Source: Peribacillus sp. FSL P2-0133 (GTDB lineage Bacteria > Bacillota > Bacilli > Bacillales > DSM-1321). Taken from it: a stretch of DNA of 64,000 nucleotides. A program made the position numbers and the translations under genes. Location: assembly GCF_037975445.1 (NCBI RefSeq), contig NZ_CP150254.1, positions 1,982,001 to 2,046,000 on the forward strand. The letters are read 5' to 3'. Below are positions 17,350-26,202 of this stretch, piece by piece. The notes beneath the pieces are model-generated. The model was not told where the DNA came from. It did not search any database and saw only the letters and a list, made by a program, of their open reading frames with translations. Positions within the stretch are counted from its first letter, which is position 1. Each line of letters begins with the position of its first letter.

Positions 17350-17391
17350 CGATACATCCCCTTATTCAGGAATCGGATATAGTTTGTTTTT

Positions 17392-17898
17392 TTATTTTGA
17401 ATAAAGGTAAAGGCCAAAATCTTGCATAACTGAAGTGTGCCCCATTTGCCGCAACATGGTAGCAATATTGCCACGATGATATGATCCGTGTGTGACAACG
17501 TGTAATACCGATTCGGAAATGGTAGTTTCAAGCAACCCAGCATATGGGTTATCCACGACAATTATCTTTTCCATATCCTCTGTACTCAGAAGTGCTTTGT
17601 TTCTTTCGTATAAGTCTAAAAATATTTTTTTCATTTCCTCAATACTTTTCTTTTCCACTTCTTCTCTTAATTGATTGGAAGATGCCATTGCTTCATCCAT
17701 ACTTTTACCTGAGATAATGTCAAACCACGCATAATCTGTGAGATAAATGTGAGACAACACTTTTGATACCGACGAAAAACCACTCTGAATTTCCTTATGA
17801 TAAATGTGCTGTGGAAGTTCATTTAACCGATCGATGATGACCACATTTGCCCACGAGTGATAGTTATACATTTCTAATACTGACTCGGGATGATTCAT
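17392..17898 (-). CDS. DinB-family protein
   Basis: 168 residues forming the four-helix DinB/YfiT fold. The metal-site histidines are visible: His50 in KVLSHIYLTD and the paired HVVTHGSYHRG near residues 132-142. DinB-like proteins are often thiol transferases or damage-induced enzymes, and the exact reaction here cannot be told. The N-terminal LEMYNYHSWAN is typical of the YrdA/DinB subgroup. It stands alone, with a frameshifted zinc-ribbon gene downstream. Confidence 0.85.
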   Translation of the reverse strand: MNHPESVLEMYNYHSWANVVIIDRLNELPQHIYHKEIQSGFSSVSKVLSHIYLTDYAWFDIISGKSMDEAMASSNQLREEVEKKSIEEMKKIFLDLYERNKALLSTEDMEKIIVVDNPYAGLLETTISESVLHVVTHGSYHRGNIATMLRQMGHTSVMQDFGLYLYSK

Positions 17899-18198
17899 TA
17901 AAAAACCCCCATATACACTAGTTTTTTCGTATTGAACAATTTATGCAGTAAAAACAAAAAAATTCAGGTAAATTCAATAAAGTATATTTATTAATATGCT
18001 GTTCTCTTATATATATAACAATTCCTCCTAACTGTTCGTGCGCTCATCGCGAATATAAAAAGAGAGGTTTTGAGATAATACGAACTACTTATCATTCTGA
18101 TTAAAAAAATGAATAGTTAGTGGAGGCCACATTAGAGTATTTTTTTGCAGGAAAACAGCTCCTTATATCGAACTGATAGTAAAGGAGATGGTATTTTT

Positions 18199-18405
18199 AT
18201 GAATCTGAGGATCAAATATAGGCTTTATATCCATGTAGACGGAAAACTTATTCCAGAACAGTATGACCGATACGAGATACTAAACGTCAAGGAAGGTATA
18301 GATCCAAATGATACTAAGGATTACCAAGAGCTTATTAATAAATTGAGTAAGTCGATTAATCGACCCCTAAGTGAATTTGAAATAAAAAACTATGAAACAA
18401 TGTAA
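18199..18405 (+). CDS. Hypothetical 68-residue protein
   Basis: The ATG at 18199 has an excellent ribosome site (AAAGGAG at 18181-18187), which favours it over the in-frame start 54 bases earlier. The protein is hydrophilic, with IKYRLYIHVDGKLIPEQYDRYEILN in its first half and a helical acidic-basic second half. No membrane segment or known motif. Family not recognised. It is a single-gene unit in an otherwise sparse stretch. Confidence 0.55.
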   Translation: MNLRIKYRLYIHVDGKLIPEQYDRYEILNVKEGIDPNDTKDYQELINKLSKSINRPLSEFEIKNYETM

Positions 18406-19314
18406 GTGCAGTTACGTATTCTAAAATTTTCTCCTTCATTAGAACGAAATCAAAATATAAAAGTGAAAATATTTAAAGGGAACCTCTCATTTTAAAAATG
18501 TAGCGTGCTAAATGGGCGTTCTCCCTCCTTAAATTTATAAGGAGGGAGAGGTGTAATAGGGACCGAAAAGAAAATCTTTGCCTTAAAAGTTCAGCAATAT
18601 AGTTGAGCTCCGTTCAATGCAGAAAACTCCGTGGTTTCAGTCTCATTTTTCTTCTTTACTAGTTTAAAATGTTGTAGGGATCTGAGCACCTCCTGATGAA
18701 CCTCTAAAAATATGTAATAGATGCAGCATCCCCAAATAACGACGGTGGTATAGAATTGCTGCGGTAGAGGCCAAGGAGACACAGACATGATTGAAGAGCA
18801 TGATAAATAACGCCAATTAAGCGCGCCATTTCTTGGAGCGCTTAATTGGCGTTTGCTCATTAAAGTCCGATATTCGTCGAAAATATAGATTACAGCTTAT
18901 TCATTGAGAAATTGTTTCTGATTGAATTGCTTCATCCGGCTAGCATTTATATTTCTGAGATCTTAAAAATAAGTAAAAATCTCCTTATTAACCTTGACTT
19001 TGTAATATTTATTTCATATTATATTTTATAATGAAATGTTTATTTTAATAATGAGAAAATTTACTATTGGTTAGAACAGGAAGTGAATGAGAAGCTGGAA
19101 ATGATGGTTGGTGGAAGCAATTTCAAAGTGTATAGCTTATTATCCTTTATCTTCTTATGATCGGGCTGGACCTGGTTGCTTAATCAATTGAATATCAGGG
19201 TTTGGTCTGAAAAATATCCACATTTAATAGAAGTTTGATTAGATTTAAAAAAATCTCTTCTATTATTTATAAATACTTCGCATGAAAAAAATCTATATAA
19301 AGGGGAAATTAATT
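18406..19314. other. Sparse 0.9-kb stretch with two strong hairpins
   Basis: No credible gene. There is a 10-bp hairpin CTCCCTCCTT / AAGGAGGGAG (18521-18550) that could hide a ribosome site, and a 16-bp perfect hairpin AACGCCAATTAAGCGC / GCGCTTAATTGGCGTT (18809-18853). A short ORF from ATG 19101 would run 45 codons with one internal TGA. An ORF on the minus strand through the second hairpin (18591-18860) has no ribosome site and looks artefactual. Confidence 0.5.
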
Positions 19315-20688
19315 ATGATACTACACGACAAAAAAACATTATCAGAAAAAACAAATAAATCAGCTGATTTATTTGAAAAAGCTTGTGACGTGATTCCAGG
19401 CGGTGTCACAGCACATATTAAATACTTTCCGCCACATCCATTAATGATGGAAAAAGGAAAAGGCAGTAAGTTATATGATGTAGATGGCAATGAATATATC
19501 GATTATTTATTATGTTATGGAGCTCTTATATTAGGTCATGGTCATCAACAAGTATTTGATGCTGTGACAAAACAAATGTTAGAGTCTGGAACTACCATAT
19601 TCGGTACGCCTCACAAGATGGAAACAACAATGGCGGAAAAATTAGTAGAGTTATATCCTGGTATTGAAATGGTTCGTTATACGAATTCAGGCTTGGAAGC
19701 TACACTTCTTGCAATTCGCACGGCGGTGGCGTATACCGGAAAACCGAAATTGGCAAAGTTTGAAGGACATTACCATGGAGGATATGATCAAGTATTAGTG
19801 AGTGTTAACCCTGATATGGATCAAGCAGGTAACGCAACAGCTCCTAAAGCGGTAGGAGAATCAAGAGGACTACCAGATTACTATATTGAAAATACCGTCA
19901 TTCTTCCATTCAATGATTTAGAATCTACCGAGAAGATTTTACGTGCCCATGCACATGAATTAGCAGGTGTTATTTTAGAGCCAATTCAAGGAGGGTTCAT
20001 ACCTGCTGAACAAGAATTCATGGAAGGACTTCGTAGAATAACAGAAGAACTTAATATAGTGCTTATTTTCGATGAAGTAAAAACAGGATTCAGGATATCG
20101 ATTGGGGGAGCTCAAAAAGTATATGGCATTAAACCGGATATCACTACATTAGGAAAAGTTCTGGGCGGCGGATTCCCAGTAGGGGCCATTGGAGGTAAAA
20201 AAGAAATAATGATGATTACCTCTGCTAGAGGCGGACGAGATATTTTAACAGCTGGAGCAGATAATGCAGATAAACAAAATCCGTTATATCATAGTGGAAC
20301 ATACAATGGTCATCCAACCATTTTGGCTGCCGGTTTAGCAACTATTGACTTATTGGAACAAGAAGGAACAATGGAAGATTTGTTTACTAAGACGCAATCT
20401 TTACGTAAGGAACTTGAGAATGTGTATAAAAAACATGGCTTAAACATGCAAACAGTCGGTATGGGCAGTATCTTTAACATTATCTTAGCCGAAGGCCAGA
20501 TTAAAAATTATCGTGATATGAGCAGGGCAAACACGAAATTAAGAAAAGAGATTGACTATGAGTTATTAAAATTAGGTATTTATACAAAGCCGCTTAATCG
20601 TTATTCGATGTCTGTCGTACACACGGAGGAAGATATTCTTCGAACTGTGGAAGCGCATGATGAAGCCATTGGACGGATCCTGAAATAA
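19315..20688 (+). CDS. Class III aminotransferase, glutamate-1-semialdehyde aminomutase-like
   Basis: 457 residues from the ATG at 19315, chosen because AAAGGGGAAA lies nine bases before it; an upstream ATG (19282) has no such site. PLP enzyme of fold type I: Asp253 in IFDEVKTGF binds the pyridine nitrogen and Lys281 in TTLGKVLGGGFPVGA holds PLP. The N-terminal PGGVTAHIKYFPPHP and GTYNGHP resemble GSA aminomutase, but a housekeeping hemL would sit among heme genes. Here it is grouped with an RpiR regulator, an amino-acid permease and a nitrilase, so a catabolic aminotransferase for an omega- or beta-amino acid is more likely. Confidence 0.85.
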   Translation: MILHDKKTLSEKTNKSADLFEKACDVIPGGVTAHIKYFPPHPLMMEKGKGSKLYDVDGNEYIDYLLCYGALILGHGHQQVFDAVTKQMLESGTTIFGTPHKMETTMAEKLVELYPGIEMVRYTNSGLEATLLAIRTAVAYTGKPKLAKFEGHYHGGYDQVLVSVNPDMDQAGNATAPKAVGESRGLPDYYIENTVILPFNDLESTEKILRAHAHELAGVILEPIQGGFIPAEQEFMEGLRRITEELNIVLIFDEVKTGFRISIGGAQKVYGIKPDITTLGKVLGGGFPVGAIGGKKEIMMITSARGGRDILTAGADNADKQNPLYHSGTYNGHPTILAAGLATIDLLEQEGTMEDLFTKTQSLRKELENVYKKHGLNMQTVGMGSIFNIILAEGQIKNYRDMSRANTKLRKEIDYELLKLGIYTKPLNRYSMSVVHTEEDILRTVEAHDEAIGRILK

Positions 20689-20718
20689 TTCAGTTTAACT
20701 GAGTGTTAGAAGAAAAGC

Positions 20719-20760
20719 AAAAGGCCCGATCAAAGCGATTTCAATTGATCGGCCTTTTTT
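20719..20760 (+). terminator. Terminator after the aminotransferase
   Basis: AAAGGCC-C-GATCAA pairs with TTGATCGGCCTTT (one bulged C) and is followed by six T. Confidence 0.85.
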
Positions 20761-20893
20761 AATTCCACCATGGTACTTGCAATTAACTTGACAATAAAGG
20801 ATGAAAAAACCTATTGTTAAATTATAATCATTCACAAAAAGGAAATAGATACTCCTACAATACATAAATATAAATAAAGGGGCGCTCTTTTTA

Positions 20894-21754
20894 ATGTCAA
20901 ACGTCTATCAAAACATCGCTGGACAAATAGGGGAAATGAGCAAGTCCCACGTGAAAATAGCTACATATATATTAGAGAATCAAACGACCGTTCCTTTTTT
21001 TACAGTTGGAAAATTAGCGAAAATGGCAGGGGTCAGTGATGCCACTGTTGTGCGGTTTGCAACCTCGCTTGGCTATTCAGGCTATCCAGAGATGCAGCAG
21101 TATATGCAGAATTCCGTTAAGCAGCAGCTGACAACGACAGAGAGATTAAAGATGTCCCAAAAGGTTTACAATAAAGAGTCTTCAGGGGTATACGAAGTTT
21201 TCCAAGATGATATCGCAAACATTAAATCCACTATGGAGAAATTGGATGAAGATGCATTCCATGAAGCAGTGAAATGCTTATTACAAGCGAGAAGAGTATA
21301 TGTTATCGCAAACCGCAGTGCCACTTCCCTGGGCGTGTTTTTGGAATATTATCTTCAAATTGTTTTAAATAATGTGGAACTTCTGCAGTCATTGGAGAAT
21401 TCATCGGAAAAGTTATATAATTTAAGCGAAGAAGATGTAGTGATTGGTGTCAGTTTTGCACGATATACGAAAAGTACAATTCAAATGTTTTCTTTTGCAA
21501 AGGAAAAAAATGCGACAACAATTGCCATTACTGATAATTTACTCTCACCGCTTATTCCCCATGCGGACATTCCGTTGACAGCATCCAGTCAGATGCCCAG
21601 CTTCATTGACTCTTTCGTTGCACCATTAAGCTTGATTAATGCTTTGATCATGTTTGTCGGAAAAGAGAAGCAGGAAGATATACACGAGCGATTAGAAGTT
21701 TTGGAAGACATCTGGAGTCATTTTGATGTTTTTCAAAGAAAGAAAATGGAATAG
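20894..21754 (+). CDS. MurR/RpiR-family transcriptional regulator
   Basis: 286 residues. N-terminal HTH_6 domain (about 1-77) with VGKLAKMAGVSDATVVRFATSLGYSGYPE split as a typical RpiR recognition helix, then a SIS domain (about 130-250) with VYVIANRSATSLGVF and an EEDVVIGVSFARYTKST phosphosugar-type loop. SIS domains of this family sense sugar phosphates or related metabolites. Flanked by the aminotransferase and a convergent amino-acid permease, it probably controls one or both. Confidence 0.9.
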   Translation: MSNVYQNIAGQIGEMSKSHVKIATYILENQTTVPFFTVGKLAKMAGVSDATVVRFATSLGYSGYPEMQQYMQNSVKQQLTTTERLKMSQKVYNKESSGVYEVFQDDIANIKSTMEKLDEDAFHEAVKCLLQARRVYVIANRSATSLGVFLEYYLQIVLNNVELLQSLENSSEKLYNLSEEDVVIGVSFARYTKSTIQMFSFAKEKNATTIAITDNLLSPLIPHADIPLTASSQMPSFIDSFVAPLSLINALIMFVGKEKQEDIHERLEVLEDIWSHFDVFQRKKME

Positions 21755-21759
21755 AAAGA

Positions 21760-21797
21760 AGCCTTACTCTTCCACATTGGAAAAGTAAGGCTTTTTA
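21760..21797. terminator. Terminator between RpiR and permease genes
   Basis: AAGCCTTACT / AGTAAGGCTT with an inner CTTCC-GGAA extension and a T tract, between convergent genes. Confidence 0.8.
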
Positions 21798-21827
21798 ATT
21801 AATCACATAATGATAGTTTGCCTTAGC

Positions 21828-23231
21828 TTATTTCAAAGGAGGCAAATTACTGGATAGTTTACTTTTCTCTTCTGCGCTACTGATGTTCTTTTTCCCGAAA
21901 AAATGAGTCAACACAATAATTACCCCAGTTAGTAGAAGTGTTGAATATAGTTGGCTTCTTGTAGAATCGATAAAAGCCATTGAAATTAAAATGATGGAAA
22001 TCCCCAGGATCGTCGTATATGTCAAATATGGGAACAACCACATCTTCACTTTCAGAGCATCAGGATTCTCTCTTTCTAATCTATTTCTCATCCTCAACTG
22101 AGAAATGGAAATAACCAAATAAACTAGTAATATAATCGCTCCTGATGAATTAACGAGAAACAGAAAAACTAATTCAGGCGAAACATAACTCATCACTACA
22201 GCAATATAAGAAAATATGGTAGCTGCAAAAACAGCTCTGGCAGGTACGCCATTATTATTCAACTTACTAAAATATTGAGGGGCATCCCCTTTTTTAGCTA
22301 AAGAGAAAAGCATTCGGGATGTTGTATATAATCCAGCATTTAGACATGATAAAACAGCAGTTAGTACGATGAAATTCATGAGGTGAGCTGCAAAAGGAAT
22401 GCCTAGGTTTTCTAAAACGGCAACAAATGGACTCTGTAATACATTGGCAGAATTCCAAGGAAGTAATGTCACAACTACGGCTATTGAGCCTACATAAAAG
22501 ATCAAAACACGCCAAATTGTACTATTAATAGCTTTAGAGACAGACTTAACAGGATCCTTTGATTCAGCTGCTGCAATGGTTGCTACTTCTGTACCGGCAA
22601 AAGAGAAAAATACAGTGATGACTCCCACGAAGACGGAACTTACACCATTAGGGAAAAATCCCCCGTTTTGTACAAGGTTAGATATTCCAACCGTCGATTC
22701 TCCTGAAAATCCGAATATATAAGATACGCCTAAAATCAAAAAGGCGATGATGCTCGCTACTTTAATCATGGCAAACCAATATTCAAATTCTCCAAAGGAT
22801 TTCACTGAATAGATATTTGTTAAAGTCAAAGCGATTGTCAAGGCCAAAGCAAGAAACCATAAAGGAATACCTGGGTACCACATATTGATGATGGCTGCAC
22901 CTGCAATGGCTTCAATGGCAATAACGACAACCCATTGAAACCAATAAAGCCACCCAACTGTTGTACCTGCCCAAGGGCCAATTGCGTCCCGGGCATATTC
23001 TGAAAATGAACCACTTGATGGATTGGAAGTGGCCATTTCACCAAGGCTCTTCATAATCAAGAACACTAAAACACCAGCAATTACATAAGAAACCAAGATG
23101 CCAGGCCCGACCTTATGTATGGCAGCGCCACTACCTACAAAAAGACCTGCACCAATGACGCCTCCGATAGCAATCATTGACATGTGACGAGAACTGAGTG
23201 ATTGTTCTAAATCATTCTGTTGTTTTTTCAT
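21828..23231 (-). CDS. APC-family amino-acid permease (GabP/AAT type)
   Basis: 467 residues with about 12 membrane segments. Signatures: GGVIGAGLFVGSGAAIHK in helix 1 and the loop AAAESKDPVKSVSKA. It is clearly related to the permease at 0.7-2.1 kb, sharing WLYW, GGFFPNG, TRSQL and the motif KVKMWLFPYL near the C-terminus. RBS GGGAGGTC. It is divergent from the nitrilase gene and convergent with the RpiR gene. It should import an amino acid or GABA-like compound used by the neighbouring aminotransferase. Confidence 0.88.
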   Translation of the reverse strand: MKKQQNDLEQSLSSRHMSMIAIGGVIGAGLFVGSGAAIHKVGPGILVSYVIAGVLVFLIMKSLGEMATSNPSSGSFSEYARDAIGPWAGTTVGWLYWFQWVVVIAIEAIAGAAIINMWYPGIPLWFLALALTIALTLTNIYSVKSFGEFEYWFAMIKVASIIAFLILGVSYIFGFSGESTVGISNLVQNGGFFPNGVSSVFVGVITVFFSFAGTEVATIAAAESKDPVKSVSKAINSTIWRVLIFYVGSIAVVVTLLPWNSANVLQSPFVAVLENLGIPFAAHLMNFIVLTAVLSCLNAGLYTTSRMLFSLAKKGDAPQYFSKLNNNGVPARAVFAATIFSYIAVVMSYVSPELVFLFLVNSSGAIILLVYLVISISQLRMRNRLERENPDALKVKMWLFPYLTYTTILGISIILISMAFIDSTRSQLYSTLLLTGVIIVLTHFFGKKNISSAEEKSKLSSNLPPLK

Positions 23232-23452
23232 GTAAGACCTCCCTGAAAATGTTGTGTAAAAGTTTACATTACCCTAACCGAAACTGGATTGATTATAGTT
23301 TACACAATTTTTAGATTTTTTGAAATAAAAAATTCAAAATTATATACCAAAAGAAATAATCATTGCTTAATTAAATAAAATAAAATATTATTAAATTAAA
23401 CACAGGTTTCTAAAAAATCTGATAATTTTCATTTGCAGAAAAGGATGTGCTT

Positions 23453-24256
23453 TTGTTGATTAAGGTTGCTGCAGTTCAATTACAAGCTATCCCTGGAGAA
23501 AGGGATAAAAATATTAAAAATTGTATAGAAATGGTTGAAGAGTCTGCTAAACAGGGAGCTGAATTAATCGTATTACCTGAACTTTGGGTGAGTGGTTACT
23601 ATTTATCGAAGGAGCAATTCCAATCGCTGCAAGAGGTTTCGACTGGAGAGACTGTTTCAATATTCCAAAAGCTCGCTAAAGAGTTAAAAGTAATACTCAT
23701 CGTACCTTTTGTTGAGGGGGAAAATGGAAACCTTTACATATCCTTAGCTGTAATTGAGTCAACAGGGGAAGTCATTGCCACTTATCGAAAATCATTTTTA
23801 TGGGGAAGAGAGAAGGAAATATTTACTCCTGGTGAGAAAGTCTATAATGCAATAGAAACATCGAAAGGAAAAATAGGTGTTCTTATTTGTGCAGATATTG
23901 AATTTCCTGAACCTAGCCGAATTCTAGCTCTTCAAGGTGCAGAACTTATTATTGTTCCTTCAGTATGGAGTTACGGAGCTGAAACAAGATGGGATATTCA
24001 ACTACCGGCACGTGCACTTGATAATACGGTTTATATTCTTGGCGTAAACACGGTTAATGAGGGGAGTTGCGGAAAGAGTAAACTTGTTGCTCCGACCGGT
24101 GAGGTCCTATGTGAAGCTTCAAGAACAGAGCAGAATATTCTAATTCATGATGTGGATTTTTCGATTATATCCGAGGTGCGAAAAGAAGTTCCTTATCTGG
24201 ATGATTTAGACAAGACATTGTGGCCAAATGCTTCGTTATTTGAATTGGAAAAATAG
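23453..24256 (+). CDS. Nitrilase-superfamily carbon-nitrogen hydrolase
   Basis: About 267 residues. The catalytic triad is visible: Glu in IVLPELWVSGY, Lys in ATYRKSFLW and Cys in VLICADIEFPE. This superfamily hydrolyses amides or nitriles, and the length and motifs fit the omega-amidase/aliphatic amidase branches. The start is uncertain: GTG 23447 overlaps the ribosome site AAAGGA (23440-23445), so TTG 23453 or 23456 is preferred. Divergent from the amino-acid permease, consistent with release of ammonia from an amide produced or imported by its neighbours. Confidence 0.85.
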   Translation: MLIKVAAVQLQAIPGERDKNIKNCIEMVEESAKQGAELIVLPELWVSGYYLSKEQFQSLQEVSTGETVSIFQKLAKELKVILIVPFVEGENGNLYISLAVIESTGEVIATYRKSFLWGREKEIFTPGEKVYNAIETSKGKIGVLICADIEFPEPSRILALQGAELIIVPSVWSYGAETRWDIQLPARALDNTVYILGVNTVNEGSCGKSKLVAPTGEVLCEASRTEQNILIHDVDFSIISEVRKEVPYLDDLDKTLWPNASLFELEK

Positions 24257-24320
24257 TTTTTTTTCAAAATTCATTAAACGAATTATTTGGGTCTATAACT
24301 AGAATCTTATAAAAGTTTAT

Positions 24321-24362
24321 TAAAATCCATTTTTCATTATTAAATGATTAATGGATTTTTTG
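24321..24362 (+). terminator. Terminator after the nitrilase gene
   Basis: AAAATCCAT pairs with ATGGATTTTT, with an inner CAT-ATG extension, followed by TTTTTTG. The remainder of the gap (24363-24540) shows nothing recognisable. Confidence 0.75.
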
Positions 24363-24540
24363 TTTTATTAGGAGTTATAAGCAAAATAATTTTTGAACCA
24401 AGAATCGGCTGTCTCGAATTAACGTTAAGAACTTACTAGATTACAATATTTCCCGTCTTTAGGTCAATGTGTTGATCCCTGTGCAACTGCTGTTATTCAA
24501 AAGAATAATTATTCATCTCGATAAAATTTTCAGAAAATTA

Positions 24541-24589
24541 TTGTTTTTCCGAAAAATACGCTATATAATTTACCTAATAAACGTTAGGT
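24541..24589 (+). promoter_or_regulatory. Promoter with operator dyad ahead of the TetR gene
   Basis: TTGTTT (24541-24546), 17 bases, TATAAT (24564-24569). An inverted repeat ACCTAA-N6-TTAGGT (24572-24589) covers the expected start site and overlaps the ribosome site of the TetR gene. It is ideally placed for self-repression. Confidence 0.65.
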
Positions 24590-24598
24590 GGGGATGAA

Positions 24599-25195
24599 TT
24601 GAAAAAGCAAGAATTGATAGATGCAGCCCTTTTGCATTATTCACTACATGGATATCAAGGAGCAACCATGAAGAAAATTGCGGATGAAGTGGGAATAAAA
24701 CCAGCATCCATTTATTTTTTTTATAAAAACAAAGAGGAATTATTTATCGCCGCTTTTCAACAATTACTTGATAACCATTTAGCCGAAATGAAACGAATTT
24801 TAGCTAATACAAGTTCAAGATCAGTTAATCAAATTTTTAGTGAAATGCTTCATGGGATCGTTAAGTATCACAAAGAAGATGAGCGCGGGACCATGGCGTA
24901 TATATCGTTAGTTACGTCACCCATTCCAGAAATTAAACTATATTTACAAAAGTATTTGTTGCATTTTAATGATTGGATGGCCAGTTCACTTGAGGATTTA
25001 TTGAGGCAGAGGTATCCGAGCATTACCGCAGGCGAAGTGGACCAAATCATTAAGCAATTTGTTTTACTCGGGAATGGATTATTCTGGGGAATAAACTTGT
25101 ATGAGGGACAAGATTTAATGGAACAAGTTCAGATTGCAGATCGATTCATCAGTTCCATGTTTAGTGATATAGAGAGGAAATATGTCCAAAAGTGA
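24599..25195 (+). CDS. TetR-family transcriptional regulator
   Basis: 198 residues from a TTG start: the ATG five bases upstream is closed by TGA, and GGTGGGG lies just ahead. The N-terminal HTH reads GATMKKIADEVGIKPASIYFFYKNKEELF, given here in two parts: GATMKKIADEVGIKPASIY and FFYKNKEELF. The C-terminal ligand domain is not typed. It heads the racemase/NCS1/DUF917/HyuA cluster on the same strand and is the likely local repressor of it, with a dyad overlapping its own promoter. Confidence 0.9.
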   Translation: MKKQELIDAALLHYSLHGYQGATMKKIADEVGIKPASIYFFYKNKEELFIAAFQQLLDNHLAEMKRILANTSSRSVNQIFSEMLHGIVKYHKEDERGTMAYISLVTSPIPEIKLYLQKYLLHFNDWMASSLEDLLRQRYPSITAGEVDQIIKQFVLLGNGLFWGINLYEGQDLMEQVQIADRFISSMFSDIERKYVQK

Positions 25196-25328
25196 ATAAT
25201 AAAAAAGTGAAGTCATAACGATGGCAGAAATGGATTTGTTGCTAAAAGGGGGTGATATAAATAATAAAACCATGACAAGGAAATAAAAATGGTTCAGCGA
25301 GTCTATTAAAAAAAAGGAGTGTATTCCA

Positions 25329-26054
25329 ATGAAAATTAAAGTGATCATGCCGGTTATATCGGATATTTTTAATGAAGAAATTAGAAGAGAGATTAAATCT
25401 TATGTTTCTGAAAACACTGAAGTAGGAGTTTGCAACCTTGATTATGGACCTGAATCAATTGAAAGCGAATATGATGAAGCACTTTGTATACCTAATTTTC
25501 TGGAAAAAGCAAAGCAGGCTGAAGAAGAGGGGTATGAGGGTGTAATTAGTGATTGTTTTGGAGATCCGGGTGTGAAGCCTGCAAGAGAAATATTGGATAT
25601 TCCCGTTGTTGGGCCATGTGAGTCTTCCATGCTTGTTGCGAGCTCATTAGCAAAATCCTTTTCTATTGTAACGGTGCTGCCTAATGTTGTCCCCATGATT
25701 GAAAACATAAGTAAAACTCTAGGTGTAGATGGGAATGTCGCCTCCATTAGATATGTAAATATTCCTGTTCTGGAAGTTCAAGACAAGGAAAAGTTAAAAA
25801 GTGCGTTGTTTGAAGAAATGTTAAAGGCGATTGAACATGACAATGCCCATGCTTTAGTGTTAGGGTGTACAGGCTTTATGGGTGTTGCAGCGGAGCTTCA
25901 GGAACGATTATCGCAAAAAGGTTATGATGTTCCAGTTATTGATCCCGCATTTGCAGCTACAAAGATGCTTGAAATTTTAATTGCTATGGGGGTTAAACAA
26001 AGCCGCTTGACCTACATGACTCCACCTTCTAAACAGAGAGTAAAAAGTTCATAA
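25329..26054 (+). CDS. Asp/Glu/hydantoin racemase family protein
   Basis: 241 residues. Both cysteines of the two-base racemase mechanism are present: Cys in GVISDCFGDPGV (about residue 75) and Cys in ALVLGCTGFMG (about residue 184). The family includes hydantoin racemase, aspartate and glutamate racemases and maleate isomerase. The nearby NCS1 permease and HyuA-like gene favour a hydantoin-type ring as substrate. RBS AAAAGGAG. It is the first enzyme gene of the cluster. A 21-codon ORF at 25221-25286 upstream lacks a ribosome site. Confidence 0.85.
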   Translation: MKIKVIMPVISDIFNEEIRREIKSYVSENTEVGVCNLDYGPESIESEYDEALCIPNFLEKAKQAEEEGYEGVISDCFGDPGVKPAREILDIPVVGPCESSMLVASSLAKSFSIVTVLPNVVPMIENISKTLGVDGNVASIRYVNIPVLEVQDKEKLKSALFEEMLKAIEHDNAHALVLGCTGFMGVAAELQERLSQKGYDVPVIDPAFAATKMLEILIAMGVKQSRLTYMTPPSKQRVKSS

Positions 26055-26202
26055 ACTCTTTTTAAGAAAAAGAAAACCACCTACTCTTGTAAAATAAATT
26101 AACGGAATATTCTGGATATTAAATATTCAAGATAGCTTTAAAGGCAGGGAAATCTCCAAGTTGATCGATAAGGCTGAGGAGTAATTCATAGGGGGTGAAT
26201 TT

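Noticed and set aside
17337..17561. Minus-strand ORF overlapping dinB
   Set aside because: Out-of-frame shadow of dinB and the zinc-ribbon start.
18591..18860. Minus-strand 89-codon ORF
   Set aside because: Begins inside a hairpin, lacks a ribosome site, composition not coding-like.
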